Positions 36,826-47,554 of a stretch of DNA of 64,000 bases are shown piece after piece; position 1 is the first letter of the stretch, and each line of letters opens with the position of its first letter. The stretch spans positions 697,001 through 761,000 of the forward strand of contig NZ_LIVT01000003.1 in NCBI RefSeq assembly GCF_001905905.1. The letters are read 5' to 3'. The DNA comes from Streptomyces sp. CB02366 (GTDB lineage Bacteria > Actinomycetota > Actinomycetes > Streptomycetales > Streptomycetaceae). Below the pieces are notes generated by a model. That model worked only from the letters and a program-made list of their open reading frames with translations. It was not told the origin of the DNA and did no database searches. A program made the position numbers and the translations under genes.

Positions 36826-38280
36826 TCAGTCGCTCTTGCAGATCCGGTCCAGCAGGTTGGCCGTGGCCTGCTGGATGCGGCGGTCGGTGTGGCCGGGGCG
36901 GTCCAGGGCGGGGGACCAGGCGAAGGTGCCGGAGGCGAAGACGAGGGCGCCGGAGGGCGCCTGGTAGAGCGAGGTCTCCTGGTGGCGGAGAGCGCCCTCG
37001 GAGTCCTCGTAGGGGGAGTGGGCGAGCAGGATGCGGTTGTCGTGCTGGGGCAGGCTGGTGCGCGGGAAGTAGCGGTCGGCCTCGCCCGCGACCAGGCCCG
37101 GGATCTCGTCGCCCTCGGCCGCCCCCGTCGCCTCCCAGAGCCAGTGCTCGGCATTGCGCACGACCATCGGGCGGGGGTCGGGCACCCGGCCCGCGTACTG
37201 GATGCCCAGGAGCTGCTGCTCGGGCCGGTCCACCTCGCGCCACAGCGCGGACTTCCCCGGGCCCCGGCGTTTGCGGCAGGTCAGCAGGCGGTCCGGCTCG
37301 CCCGAGGCGGAAGGGGCGAGGCTCACCTGCCAGTACATGGTGTTGGCGGAGAGGAAGACGAGCGAGGTGCCGGTGTCCCGGGCGCGCTCGGCGGCCCGGC
37401 GCATCGGCAGCGACCAGTACTCGTCGTGGCCGGGGAAGACCAGGCCACGGTAGCGGCTCGGGTCGACGCGTCCCGCGTGCAGATCGCGGGCGTCGGCGTA
37501 GGCGAGGTCGTACCCGTACCGCTCGGCCCAGCGGATGAAGTCGTACGCGTGGCCGACGTGCAGCGGGAGGCCGGCCCCGGCGTACGGGCGGTCGAAGGAG
37601 ATGGTGACGGCGGCGTCCTCCTCGCCGAGCAGCCTCCCCCGCTCGTCCCACGCGTGGTAGAGGCTGGCGCCCGTGCGGCCGTCCTCCGGGTAGAGGTTGT
37701 ACGCCTGCCAGGTGATGTCGGGCAGCAGGAGCAGCAGGTCGGCGGGGTGGTCGTCGCGCACGGTGAAGGGGATGTGCGAGCGGTAGCCGTCGGCGGTGGT
37801 CAGGACGGCCACGTACGCGCCGACCGACCAGTAGCTCGGGATCTGGAGCCGCCAGGACATCCACCAGTGGTGGCAGGAGACGGTCCGGTCGGCGGCGAGC
37901 GGAGGGGGCTGGACGATGCCGGAGAGCCGCGGGCTGGTGGTGATCTTGGACGCGCCGTCGCCGCCGTAGTGACCGATCCGGTAGACGTCCACGGAGAACT
38001 GCTGGGGCGGGTCCACCGTGATGTGGAAGTCGACGGCCTCGCCGGGGGCCGCCGCACCGGGCGAGACGAAGCCCTTGATCTGGCGGCGCACGTCGTCGGC
38101 GGTGCGGGTGCCGCCGCCGGTGGAGCGGGCGAGGTCGGCGTACCAGGGGACGACCTGGCCGGTGTCGTCGAAGTAGTTCTCACTGCCGCGCAGCCAGGGG
38201 AGCGGCCCCTGCCCGAAGGGGTCGCTCACCGCGTGCGCGAGGGCACCCGACTCCCACCGGCGAATCTGCTCCGCCCCCAT
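36826..38280 (-). CDS. N,N-dimethylformamidase beta-subunit-like protein
   Basis: A protein of 484 residues resembling the large-subunit domain of N,N-dimethylformamidase, a family common in actinobacteria without proven substrate. Features include HYGGDGASK near residue 105, SYWSVGAYVAVLTTADG, LPDITWQAYNLYPEDGRTG, a DEYWSLPMRRAAERA segment and GTFAWSPALDRPG near the end. ATG 38280 is chosen because GGGAGGGG lies 8 bases upstream; the frame extends to 38316. The amidase role is by family resemblance only. Confidence 0.75.
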   Translation of the reverse strand: MGAEQIRRWESGALAHAVSDPFGQGPLPWLRGSENYFDDTGQVVPWYADLARSTGGGTRTADDVRRQIKGFVSPGAAAPGEAVDFHITVDPPQQFSVDVYRIGHYGGDGASKITTSPRLSGIVQPPPLAADRTVSCHHWWMSWRLQIPSYWSVGAYVAVLTTADGYRSHIPFTVRDDHPADLLLLLPDITWQAYNLYPEDGRTGASLYHAWDERGRLLGEEDAAVTISFDRPYAGAGLPLHVGHAYDFIRWAERYGYDLAYADARDLHAGRVDPSRYRGLVFPGHDEYWSLPMRRAAERARDTGTSLVFLSANTMYWQVSLAPSASGEPDRLLTCRKRRGPGKSALWREVDRPEQQLLGIQYAGRVPDPRPMVVRNAEHWLWEATGAAEGDEIPGLVAGEADRYFPRTSLPQHDNRILLAHSPYEDSEGALRHQETSLYQAPSGALVFASGTFAWSPALDRPGHTDRRIQQATANLLDRICKSD

Positions 38281-38635
38281 GCCGCGCCCCTCCCTCGGAC
38301 CCCCGGACAAGGACAAGCGCAGGGGGGATCCCCGGACAACTCTGGTGCGCCGAATGTCAGCGCCGGTCCCAGCACATCACATAACGCACGCAGCTCGTCA
38401 CCCTTCGTCGCGAATTGGCGGGAACGGAACCGTTTCTTCCGGTCCGTTCCCGCATATCTGTCCGGCGTACGCGTTCCCCGGGTGCGAATCGAGCCAGTCC
38501 GGCGCGCCCGCCCGCCTCCCGGGTGTACCGGCCCGTCCGGGTGCGCGATGGACGCGCTCCTCCGTCCGGTCGGCGGGGAGCCCGCCCGGCCGGCATATGC
38601 GCCCGGCCGTTCGTACGGGTTGTGCGGCACGCGGC
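38281..38635. other. Gene-free region
   Basis: The 355 bp between two leftward genes contain no convincing coding sequence. A short AT-richer patch near 38375-38415 may carry the promoter of the dimethylformamidase-like gene. Confidence 0.4.
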
Positions 38636-40330
38636 TCATACCAGCCGGACCGGCTTGTCGGTGCGGACGCCCACTTCGGCCAGCCAGGACAGCAGCGGGT
38701 CCGGATCGCCGTCCTCGACCAGGCTGAGGACCGGGTCCGCGAGGTCCGCCCTGCGCTCTCCGCCGACCAGCAGCGCGGGGCCGTCCAGCCAGTCCAGGCC
38801 CGGGGCCGCGCCCGCGGTGTCCACGGCCGCGCAGCAGACCATGGCCGCGACGTGATCGGCGAGCAGCTCGGCGCCCGTACGGGGCGGCTGGAGCGGGAAG
38901 AGGGGCAGCGGGCCCGGGCCCCAGAGGTCGAGGGGGTCGTCCGCCGCGCCGCCTCCGTACGCCGGGCCGCCGGCGCCCCCGCACGCGTGGCCAGCGCCGC
39001 CGCGGGAGCGGGGACCGGCCTCTTCGCGGGCGACCGCGGCGCCGATGCCCGCCGCCAGCTCCTCGCTCGACCCGCCGGGCCCGGACAGGTGCTCCACGAC
39101 CCGGGCCAGGGTCGGATCGGCCGGGTCGGCGGCTGAAGCCCGGGGGACGCCCAGGGTGTCCAGGACCCGGTGCAGCCGGGCCGCCTCGCTGCGCCACTTC
39201 CGGTCGACGACCTCGTCCGGATACTGCTGCCAGTCCACCGGCGCCCAGTCCGGGCCGCTCTCGGCGGGGCCGCCGTGGAAGAGGCGGGCGGCGAGCAGGG
39301 ACGCGGCCTCGTCGGCCGTCCCGGGCTCCTCCAGCAGGTCGCACGCGGGCCGCTCGCCGAGGCGCAGGGCGAAGCCGTCGGCCAGCCGGTCCCGGCGGGA
39401 GAGCTCGGTGAGCGCGGAGACCACCCCGGCGTCCAGCCGGGAGGGCCAGCGGCCCATCCGCCACGCGGGCAGCGCCACCCGGGTCAGCAGGCGGTCCCAG
39501 CCCGCGTAGGCGAGGCCGACCTGTTCCTGGGCGGTGACGCGCAGCCTCTGGTCGACCGTCCGGGCGCGCAGGGATCCGGCCGCCGCCACACAGCGCTCCA
39601 TCTCCGCGGCATGGTCCCGGCAGGCCCGCAGCAGCAGCCGGGACACCCAGCCGACGAAGGCGAGCGGCGCCCCGCGCAGCGCGCCCCTGCCGGGGGCTGC
39701 GGCGTCCGCGATCGCGGCGTCCAGACCGCGGACGAAGCGGCGGGCGGCGGCTATGTCGGGGTCGGCGGACGGCCCGGTGCCCGCCACCACGGGCGCCAGG
39801 ACCGCGCGCAGCTCGGCGACCCGCATCCACCACAGGAACGGCGAGCCGATGACGAGGACGGGGGCGGTGTCGGCGGCCTCGGCGTCCCCCGGGGCCCCGG
39901 GGCCCTTCCGGAACGCGCGGTGGGTGCGGTCCTCCAGCCAGCTGTCGCAGTCCGGGGTGAGCGCTATGGCCGAGGGCGCGGGCACGCCGAGCCGGTCGGC
40001 CAGCTCCCGGACCAGCCGGTAGAGGTCGGGAGCCCCTTCCTCGGGCACGGGGACCGTCGGGCTCACGGCGGGCCGCGCGCGGGCCACGGCGACGGCGACC
40101 GGAACGGTCACCAGCAGCACGGCGGCCGCGACGGCGAGGACCGTCCAGCGCGCGGCGTCCCAGACGGGCCCGGCCAGGCGCCCCTGCGCGCCCGCGGCGA
40201 ACAGGACGACGGCGACGGCCGCGGGCAGGATCGCCACGGCCAGCGCCCTGCCGCGGATCCGCAGCAGGGAGAGCGCTCGGGCCCGCGCGGCCCGCGCGGC
40301 CGGCTCCTCACCCACATCGATACCGGACAC
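38636..40330 (-). CDS. Membrane protein with a degenerate M48-like domain
   Basis: A 564-residue membrane protein. Two hydrophobic segments lie near residues 30-50 and 60-85. The next region, APDLYRLVRELADRLGVPAPSAIAL then VLVIGSPFLWWMRVAELRAVLAP, follows the layout of M48 zinc peptidases, but where an active enzyme has HExxH this one reads APVVAG. A later VGWVSRLLLRACRDHAAEMERC resembles the downstream M48 helix. So it is probably a non-catalytic relative. The C-terminal half is Ala/Gly-rich and unrecognised. Confidence 0.6.
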   Translation of the reverse strand: MSGIDVGEEPAARAARARALSLLRIRGRALAVAILPAAVAVVLFAAGAQGRLAGPVWDAARWTVLAVAAAVLLVTVPVAVAVARARPAVSPTVPVPEEGAPDLYRLVRELADRLGVPAPSAIALTPDCDSWLEDRTHRAFRKGPGAPGDAEAADTAPVLVIGSPFLWWMRVAELRAVLAPVVAGTGPSADPDIAAARRFVRGLDAAIADAAAPGRGALRGAPLAFVGWVSRLLLRACRDHAAEMERCVAAAGSLRARTVDQRLRVTAQEQVGLAYAGWDRLLTRVALPAWRMGRWPSRLDAGVVSALTELSRRDRLADGFALRLGERPACDLLEEPGTADEAASLLAARLFHGGPAESGPDWAPVDWQQYPDEVVDRKWRSEAARLHRVLDTLGVPRASAADPADPTLARVVEHLSGPGGSSEELAAGIGAAVAREEAGPRSRGGAGHACGGAGGPAYGGGAADDPLDLWGPGPLPLFPLQPPRTGAELLADHVAAMVCCAAVDTAGAAPGLDWLDGPALLVGGERRADLADPVLSLVEDGDPDPLLSWLAEVGVRTDKPVRLV

Positions 40331-40666
40331 GGCCGGACGTCACCCCCTCTGCCCCGCGACGGTGTTGCTCACTCCCCCACTGTGGCACCCCCCGCCGACA
40401 TCGCAATGCCGGTGGGCCAAGTGCCGGAACGCTTGCGCCGCACCCTAGTTGGGGCTCCGGCGGGCGTCATCCGGATGGCGCAGCCGTCACCCGATGGAAT
40501 GGCTTTGGGTAAAGCTGCTGACGTGTCCGCGCCGATGGGCAAGCGGACTTCTCCCCTGGCCCCAGGGCCGTCCGGGTGCGCGACAGCCCCTCGCGCCTGC
40601 CGCGCACGCCGGGGCGTACGGAGGGGATGGCGGAGGGGCTGTACGGACGGCCGTCGTACGGGTGCG
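40331..40666. other. Gene-free region
   Basis: The 336 bp between the purD stop and the upstream end of the M48-like gene contain no supported coding sequence. The part nearest the M48-like gene should hold its promoter. Confidence 0.4.
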
Positions 40667-41917
<1,251 letters not shown>

Positions 41918-42116
41918 GGGGTGCAGCCTAGCCGCCGGGCGCACGGAGCCCTTACGGCCGCCGAACCGTGGACGGCCCACGGGGGCCCGGGGTGCCTGGG
42001 GCGGTCCGGGGAAGGCCGGCCCGGGGACGGCTCGTCCCGCCCCGCCCCTGGTCCTCGCCCCCGAACCCGATCCATCTCCCCTCCCCCTCGCGTCCCCGCC
42101 TCACCGTGTCCCCGCC

Positions 42117-44402
42117 TCACTGCTCGTTGGGGTACTCCTCCACCACGGTGGCGCCCAGTTCGCGGACGATCAGCTCGTGGCCGGAGAGGGCGGAGTCGAC
42201 GAGGTCCGGGTCGTCGGCCTCCGGAATGTCGTCCTCGATGGACATGGACCGCGGCGGCTCGGCCCCGTACGGGCCGGAGGAGGCCTCGGAGACGGACGGG
42301 GCTCCCCTGCCCTGCGGCGGCGCGGAGGGGGACGGCGACGTGGGGCCCGAGGGCGCGTGCTGCCCCTGCGGCGTGGCCGGGGACTGCTGCGGGGGTGCGT
42401 GCTGGGGCCGGGGCTCGTACGCGACGGGGGCGGGGGCCGCCGGGGCGGGCTGGTACTGCGGGGCAGGGCGTCCGCCGGGGCCGGGGGCCGCCCCTCCACC
42501 GGAGGGGTCGACGACCGCCTCGATGCGCCACTGGGCGTTGAAGCGCTCGGCGAGGGCCTGCTTGAGGACCTCCTCGCTGCCGCTGCTCGCGAAGTTGTCG
42601 CGGGCGCCCGCGTTGAGGAAGCCGAGTTGGAGGGTCGTCCCGTCGAATCCGGCGACCTGGGCGTTCTGGCTGAGCAGGATCCAGGTGAAACGGCGGCGGT
42701 TCTTGACCGCTTCCAGGATGTCGGGCCACATGTTCCGCACCTGGACGGCGCCCTGGGCCATGTTCTGGCCGCCGTCCGGCGCGGCCTGCCCGGCCGGGGA
42801 GGCGGCGGGGGCCTGCGGGGCGGCCGGAGCGGCGGCAGGCGGCGGGGCGGCGGGGGCGGGCCCGCTGCCGGGCGCGGAGGCGGTGGGCCAGCCCCCGGGG
42901 CGGCGGGCCTGCTCCCCGGCCCCGGCCCCGGCGGCGGTGGGGGCTCCCGCCCCGGCGCCGGTGGGCCAGGAACCGGGCCGCTGGGCGGGGGCGGGGGCAG
43001 GGGCAGGGGCAGGGGCGGGAGAAACCTGCGGGGCGGGCGGGGCGTAAGCATCGGGCGTCGGCGCGGCGGGCGGCGCGTAGGCGGCGGGCGCGGTGGGCGC
43101 CTCACCCCGCACGGCGGCACGCGCGGCGTCCGGACCCGCGGGGGCCGCGGAGGCGGCGTGGGGAGCGTGGGCGTCGGGGCCCGGCACGTACCCCAGGGGG
43201 GCGGCGGCGACGGGCTGGGCGGCGAACGAGGCGGCGGCGGCCGAGGCCCCCCGCTCCAGCCGGTCGAGCCGGGCCTGCAGCGACCGCTCGTCGTCATAGG
43301 CGGCGGGGAGCAGCACCCGCGCGCAGATCAGCTCCACCTGGAGGCGCGGCGAAGTGGCGCCGCGCATCTCGGTGAGCCCTTCGTTGACCAGGTCGGCGGC
43401 GCGGCTCAGCTCGGCGGCGCCGAAGACGGACGCCTGGGCCTGCATGCGCTCGACCACGTCGGCGGGGGCGTCGATGAGCCCCTTCTCCCCCGCGTCCGGC
43501 ACGGCGGCGAGGATCACCAGGTCGCGCAACCGCTCCAGGAGGTCCGCCACGAAACGACGCGGGTCGTTGCCGCCCTCGATGACCCGGTCCACGACCTCGA
43601 AGGCGGCGGCACCGTCACCGGCCGCGAAGGCGTCGACGATGGAGTCGAGGAGGGAACCGTCCGTGTACCCGAGGAGCGAGGTGGCCATGGCGTACGTCAC
43701 ACCGTCGTCGCCCGCGCCGGCCAGCAGCTGGTCCATGACGGACATCGAGTCACGCACGGACCCGGCCCCGGCGCGCACGACGAGCGGGAGGACGCCGTCC
43801 TCGACGGGGCTGTTCTCCCGGCCGCACACATCGGCGAGGTAGGAGCGCAGCGTGCCCGGGGGGACGAGCCGGAACGGGTAGTGGTGCGTCCGCGACCGGA
43901 TCGTCCCGATGACCTTCTCGGGCTCGGTCGTCGCGAAGATGAACTTGAGGTGCTCCGGCGGCTCCTCGACCACCTTCAGCAGGGCGTTGAAGCCCGCCGG
44001 GGTGACCATGTGCGCCTCGTCGATGATGTAGATCTTGTAACGACTGGAGGCGGGTCCGAAGAACGCCTTCTCGCGCAGATCGCGGGCGTCGTCCACGCCC
44101 CCGTGCGACGCGGCGTCGATCTCGATCACATCGATGGACCCCGGCCCGTTGCGCGCGAGGTCCCGGCAGGACTGGCACTCCCCGCACGGGGTGGGCGTGG
44201 GGCCCTGCTCACAGTTCAGACAGCGGGCGAGGATGCGCGCGCTGGTCGTCTTTCCACAGCCGCGCGGCCCGCTGAACAGGTACGCGTGGTTGACCCGGTT
44301 GTTCCGCAGGGCCTGCTGGAGCGGGTCAGTGACATGCTCCTGACCGATGACCTCGGCGAACGACTCGGGGCGGTAGCGGCGGTACAGCGCAAGGGACGAC
44401 AC
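42117..44402 (-). CDS. dnaX: DNA polymerase III subunit gamma/tau
   Basis: The clamp-loader ATPase, 761 residues from GTG 44402. Residues 1-10 are SSLALYRRYRP; Walker A is GPRGCGKTTSA near 45; a four-Cys zinc module is CLNCEQGPTPTPCGECQSC near 64-82; Walker B DEAHM. Domain III ends near 370. A 200-residue Pro/Ala-rich linker follows, then a tau-like domain (NMWPDILEAVKNRRRFTWI) near 570. No slippery A-rich frameshift signal as in E. coli was seen, so a single product is expected. The SRP RNA lies just upstream. Confidence 0.95.
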   Translation of the reverse strand: MSSLALYRRYRPESFAEVIGQEHVTDPLQQALRNNRVNHAYLFSGPRGCGKTTSARILARCLNCEQGPTPTPCGECQSCRDLARNGPGSIDVIEIDAASHGGVDDARDLREKAFFGPASSRYKIYIIDEAHMVTPAGFNALLKVVEEPPEHLKFIFATTEPEKVIGTIRSRTHHYPFRLVPPGTLRSYLADVCGRENSPVEDGVLPLVVRAGAGSVRDSMSVMDQLLAGAGDDGVTYAMATSLLGYTDGSLLDSIVDAFAAGDGAAAFEVVDRVIEGGNDPRRFVADLLERLRDLVILAAVPDAGEKGLIDAPADVVERMQAQASVFGAAELSRAADLVNEGLTEMRGATSPRLQVELICARVLLPAAYDDERSLQARLDRLERGASAAAASFAAQPVAAAPLGYVPGPDAHAPHAASAAPAGPDAARAAVRGEAPTAPAAYAPPAAPTPDAYAPPAPQVSPAPAPAPAPAPAQRPGSWPTGAGAGAPTAAGAGAGEQARRPGGWPTASAPGSGPAPAAPPPAAAPAAPQAPAASPAGQAAPDGGQNMAQGAVQVRNMWPDILEAVKNRRRFTWILLSQNAQVAGFDGTTLQLGFLNAGARDNFASSGSEEVLKQALAERFNAQWRIEAVVDPSGGGAAPGPGGRPAPQYQPAPAAPAPVAYEPRPQHAPPQQSPATPQGQHAPSGPTSPSPSAPPQGRGAPSVSEASSGPYGAEPPRSMSIEDDIPEADDPDLVDSALSGHELIVRELGATVVEEYPNEQ

Positions 44403-44540
44403 ACCTACGAGGTTATCGGGGCCGACTGACAACCGGCCCCACCCAGCCCGGCCCGGGGCCCTGCACGGTGCGGGCGGCCCCTCGGCGCGGCTCGGCCCGC
44501 GGGAACACGACCCGGGGGACCGGCGCACCCGGGAACGCAA

Positions 44541-44630
44541 GGGCCCCCCACGCACCCGCCAGAGCCGACCTACCCTTGCTGCCTTCCGGCCCTGGGGGAG
44601 TTCAGTCAGATAGCGCCACGTGAGGGGCTG
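44541..44630 (-). ncRNA. ffs: Signal recognition particle RNA (4.5S type)
   Basis: On the minus strand the segment holds the conserved SRP apical core GGCCGGAAGGCAGCAAGGG, flanked by stem sequences. The ends pair GCCCCTCACG with CGTGGGGGGC, giving an approximately 86-90 nt hairpin RNA. It binds Ffh to target membrane proteins. Ends are set from pairing and may be off by a few bases. Confidence 0.9.
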
Positions 44631-44818
44631 ACGCCCACCTTAGCGGATCCCCACCCCCTCCGGTCCACCCGCCCTCCCCGACGACCGGCCGCCGCCCCGC
44701 CCCACGAGTCGCCGCGCGACCGCGGCGGGGCTCTCGGGAGGTTCCCCCGAACGGTCTCCGGACGATCTCCGGGGATCGTGTTCGCGAGCACCCTCCAACG
44801 TCTTGTATTGTTTGCGGC

Positions 44819-44903
44819 GGAGGATTCGCCTAGTGGCCTAGGGCGCACGCTTGGAAAGCGTGTTGGGGGCAACCCCTCACGAGTTCGAATCTCGTATCCT
44901 CCG
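44819..44903 (+). tRNA. tRNA-Ser(GGA), probable attachment site
   Basis: An 85-nt class II tRNA: acceptor GGAGGAT/ATCCTCC, anticodon loop TTGGAAA (GGA), a long variable arm (TTGGGGGCAACCCCT) and T arm ACGAG/CTCGT. An integrase-led element follows its 3' end, so the 3' part is the likely attB/attL. Confidence 0.94.
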
Positions 44904-45233
44904 CCATTGCTCTCACCGGGCAATACGTCGAAGGCCCCCGCAGCTCGCTGCGGGGGCCTTCGACGTTGAGGGTTGCAGTTTGGGTTGCAGTCGTCACGGT
45001 CCCCGCTGATCCGACGCCCGCTGCACGCACTGCGAAGACGATCCCCGCGCGCCCATCACCTGCTACGCCCCATGTCGAGCCGAGAGGCACCACCTGTGGA
45101 CTCTGGTGCCATCTGTCCAATCGCTCCACGGACGTGAGGCGCTCAGTCACCCCACGAGATGGTGCGGTGCCGAGTAGCATCATCTGACCGATATGACGGG
45201 TCATCAAGCACATCAGGGCCATAGGGGTGGAAG
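44904..45233. other. Gap between tRNA-Ser and the nuclease gene
   Basis: It holds the tRNA terminator and then two GGGTTGCAG direct repeats (44970-44978 and 44982-44990), 12 bp apart. These could be integrase arm-type sites beside attL. The remaining 240 bp are non-coding by eye and should contain the nuclease promoter. Confidence 0.45.
44926..44965 (+). terminator. Terminator after tRNA-Ser
   Basis: A perfect 18-bp inverted repeat, CGTCGAAGGCCCCCGCAG and its complement, surrounds a CTCG loop 22 bases beyond the tRNA. Confidence 0.88.
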
Positions 45234-46172
45234 GTGGCAGTCGAGCCCGTGTCCATGAAGCCAATCAGTCCGGCTGCGTACGGTGCGCTGGGGGCCGCCC
45301 TCAAGCACATCTTCTGGTACAAGAACGACCTGGAGGGCTTCATCCGCCGGTGGGCTAAGGGCCACCCGGAGCTGGTTGCCGGCATCAACTTCTCCGGGTA
45401 CAAGTGGCAAACGGCCGAGGACTTCGTAGATCGTCTCCATGCAGATGAGACGCGCTATACGGAGCTTGCTCTACGGCTCATGGTTGAAGTCTCAGAGATG
45501 ACCAGCTTCCCCAAGCTGCGGCGGCTATCGGACGCCGACTCACTCATAGCCGAGGCGCGGGAAGCCGTTTTCGAGCTGAAGAAGTGCATCGACCGCCACC
45601 GCGGCCTGATCGCTGACGATGCCAAGTTCGCCAACGACCTCGCGGCTCACCAAGCGGTCACGGACAGCCGGCGCAGCTTCTCCGAGCGACTGAGCGAGCT
45701 GAAGAGCGAGTTCCTGCGCCTTGAGGCAGAACCCAACCGCCAGAAGGCTGGGCGCGAGTTCGAGCCCTTCCTCAACCGGCTGTTCCGCCTGTTCGACCTG
45801 GACCCAAGACTGTCCTACAACCTGCCCTACGAGCAGATCGATGGATCCATCACATACGACACTGACGTCTATGTCGTAGAAGCGAAGTGGCTCAAGGAAC
45901 CAGTCGAGGTCCACTACCTCGGTAGCTTCGTCGAGAAGGTGCGGCACAAGACCACGAACACGCTCGGGCTGTACATCAGCGTCCATGGCTTTACCAAGGG
46001 GGCCAGGGAGCGCTACGCCGACGGCACCTGCTTCATCACGATGGAGGGAGTGGACCTCTTCGTAGTGCTGGATGGCCACATCACGCTCGACGAACTTCTC
46101 AGCCGTAAGAAGAGACATGCCAACGACACTGGAAGCTGCTACTTCCCTGCGTCACTGATTCTGAACGAGTAG
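45234..46172 (+). CDS. Putative PD-(D/E)XK restriction-like nuclease
   Basis: A 312-residue protein, most likely a Mrr/type IV-like or type II-like endonuclease. The C-terminal third contains QIDGSITYDTDVYVVEAKW: the Asp of QIDG and the E-x-K of VEAKW match the catalytic PD-(D/E)XK pattern. It is followed by YLGSFVEKVRHK and LGLYISVHGFTKGARERY, typical of this group. Residues 1-165 are helical with no recognised domain and may sense a target. GTG 45234 follows gtggaag; ATG 45255 is an alternative. It sits between attL and the integrase, a usual position for defence cargo. Confidence 0.6.
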   Translation: MAVEPVSMKPISPAAYGALGAALKHIFWYKNDLEGFIRRWAKGHPELVAGINFSGYKWQTAEDFVDRLHADETRYTELALRLMVEVSEMTSFPKLRRLSDADSLIAEAREAVFELKKCIDRHRGLIADDAKFANDLAAHQAVTDSRRSFSERLSELKSEFLRLEAEPNRQKAGREFEPFLNRLFRLFDLDPRLSYNLPYEQIDGSITYDTDVYVVEAKWLKEPVEVHYLGSFVEKVRHKTTNTLGLYISVHGFTKGARERYADGTCFITMEGVDLFVVLDGHITLDELLSRKKRHANDTGSCYFPASLILNE

Positions 46173-46236
46173 CCGGCGCACGAGAGATCGACGACGCCGG
46201 GCAGATGACTGCGTCAGCGGGTGACCTGAAACCCAC

Positions 46237-46280
46237 GCGAGGGGGAGGCCGAGGAGCTTCCCGCGCGGCCTCCCCCTCGC
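46237..46280. terminator. Bidirectional hairpin between nuclease and integrase
   Basis: GCGAGGGGGAGGCCG pairs with CGGCCTCCCCCTCGC, a perfect 15-bp stem with a 14-base loop between two converging genes. Confidence 0.85.
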
Positions 46281-46298
46281 ACTCGGTGCCTGTCGCTG

Positions 46299-47543
46299 CT
46301 ACCGATACCTACTGGCAGGCGGCGCCTCCGGCAGTGGCCAGAGCAGGCCACCGATCTTGTCGGCGGTGTCCGTGAGCACCCGGTTGGTGAGGTGCTGGTA
46401 GCGGCGGCGCATCCGGGCGGACTTGCCGGGCTCCCAGCCCATGATCGCGTCAACGACTGTGTCGGGAACGCCAAGGATCAGCAGGACGGTCGCAGCCGTG
46501 TGGCGGGCGTCGTGGAGGCGGCCCGCGCGCAGACCGGCCGCCTTGAGGAGGTCCTTCCACTCGTGATGGTCGGTGTTCGGGTTGAGGGGCTCGCCGGTCG
46601 GGGAGGCGAAGACGTACCCCTTCTCCGTCCAGAGGTCGCCAGCCAGTCGGCGCTCTCGCTCCTGGGCGCGTCGGTGCTGAAGCAGAAGCTGCACCAAGGG
46701 CTCGGGAATGCCGATGGGCCGACGTCCGGCGCGGGACTTGGTGTCCTTGGTCTCACGGCGGATGTTGACCTTCTGCGGGCAGTAACCGGGCTTGCGCCCG
46801 CAGCGGTTGCCGCAGCCGTGCTCGTACCGGGGCCGTAGCCGGTTGCGGTGGACCGTCATGACCCGCAGTTCGAAGTCGACATCCGTCCACTTGAGACCGA
46901 GGACCTCACCCTGACGCAGCCCCAGGGCAAGAGATACGACCCAGCGCGCCGGGTGCCGAGTCTTGTTGGCCAGGTCCAGAAGCTTGTGCACTTCCTCGAC
47001 CGTGTAGGGCTCGACCTCTTCCTCTTCCAGTCGCGGCGCCTTGGCGACGGAGGCGGGGTTGACGGTGAGGTGGCCTCGGCGCACTGCTTCGTTCAGAGCC
47101 GTGCGCACGGTCCGGTGGACCTGGTGCGCGGTGCCGGCGGCGCTGCCAGCCTTCTGCATCCTGGCGTAGAAGCGCTCCAAGTGCTCGGGCTCCAGCTTGG
47201 GCAGGCGGTGCGCGCCGAGACCGGGGATGAGGTGGTGGTAGACGGCGACGCGGTAGCCGTCGATGGTGTTCTCGCCCACGTGTGGTGCGGCGATGTTCTC
47301 GACCCAATGCGTCAGCCAGGTCGTGACGGTCCAGGTCTGCCCGGCCTTGCCGACGGTGCCGGAGTCGCGTTTGCGTTCCAGTTCGCGGACCGCCTTGGTG
47401 GCGTCGGCGCGGGTCTTGCGCTTGACGTGGCGCCGGTCGGGCTTGCCGTCGTCCTTGACGCCGACGGTCACGTAGCCGTGCCACTTGCCGTCCTTGCCGA
47501 GGAAGATCGAGGAGGCACCGTTGGGCTGGCGCGTTTTTGCCAT
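46299..47543 (-). CDS. int: Site-specific tyrosine recombinase (integrase)
   Basis: An integrase of 414 residues that inserts and excises the element at tRNA-Ser. The N-terminal AP2-like arm-binding region (SSIFLGKDGKWHGYVTVG) is followed by the SAM-like core-binding domain near 70-160. The catalytic domain has Arg in LALGLRQGEVLGLKW, the H-x-x-R box LHDARHTAAT and Tyr in RRRYQHLT. An insert rich in Cys (CGNRCGRKPGYCPQ) may bind zinc, as in other Streptomyces integrases. The xis gene is 11 bp upstream, same strand. Confidence 0.95.
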   Translation of the reverse strand: MAKTRQPNGASSIFLGKDGKWHGYVTVGVKDDGKPDRRHVKRKTRADATKAVRELERKRDSGTVGKAGQTWTVTTWLTHWVENIAAPHVGENTIDGYRVAVYHHLIPGLGAHRLPKLEPEHLERFYARMQKAGSAAGTAHQVHRTVRTALNEAVRRGHLTVNPASVAKAPRLEEEEVEPYTVEEVHKLLDLANKTRHPARWVVSLALGLRQGEVLGLKWTDVDFELRVMTVHRNRLRPRYEHGCGNRCGRKPGYCPQKVNIRRETKDTKSRAGRRPIGIPEPLVQLLLQHRRAQERERRLAGDLWTEKGYVFASPTGEPLNPNTDHHEWKDLLKAAGLRAGRLHDARHTAATVLLILGVPDTVVDAIMGWEPGKSARMRRRYQHLTNRVLTDTADKIGGLLWPLPEAPPASRYR

Positions 47544-47554
47544 GTCCGCCCCCT

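Noticed and set aside
42117..44402. Programmed frameshift in dnaX
   Set aside because: No A-rich slippery run with hairpin as in E. coli; the tau-length frame is intact.
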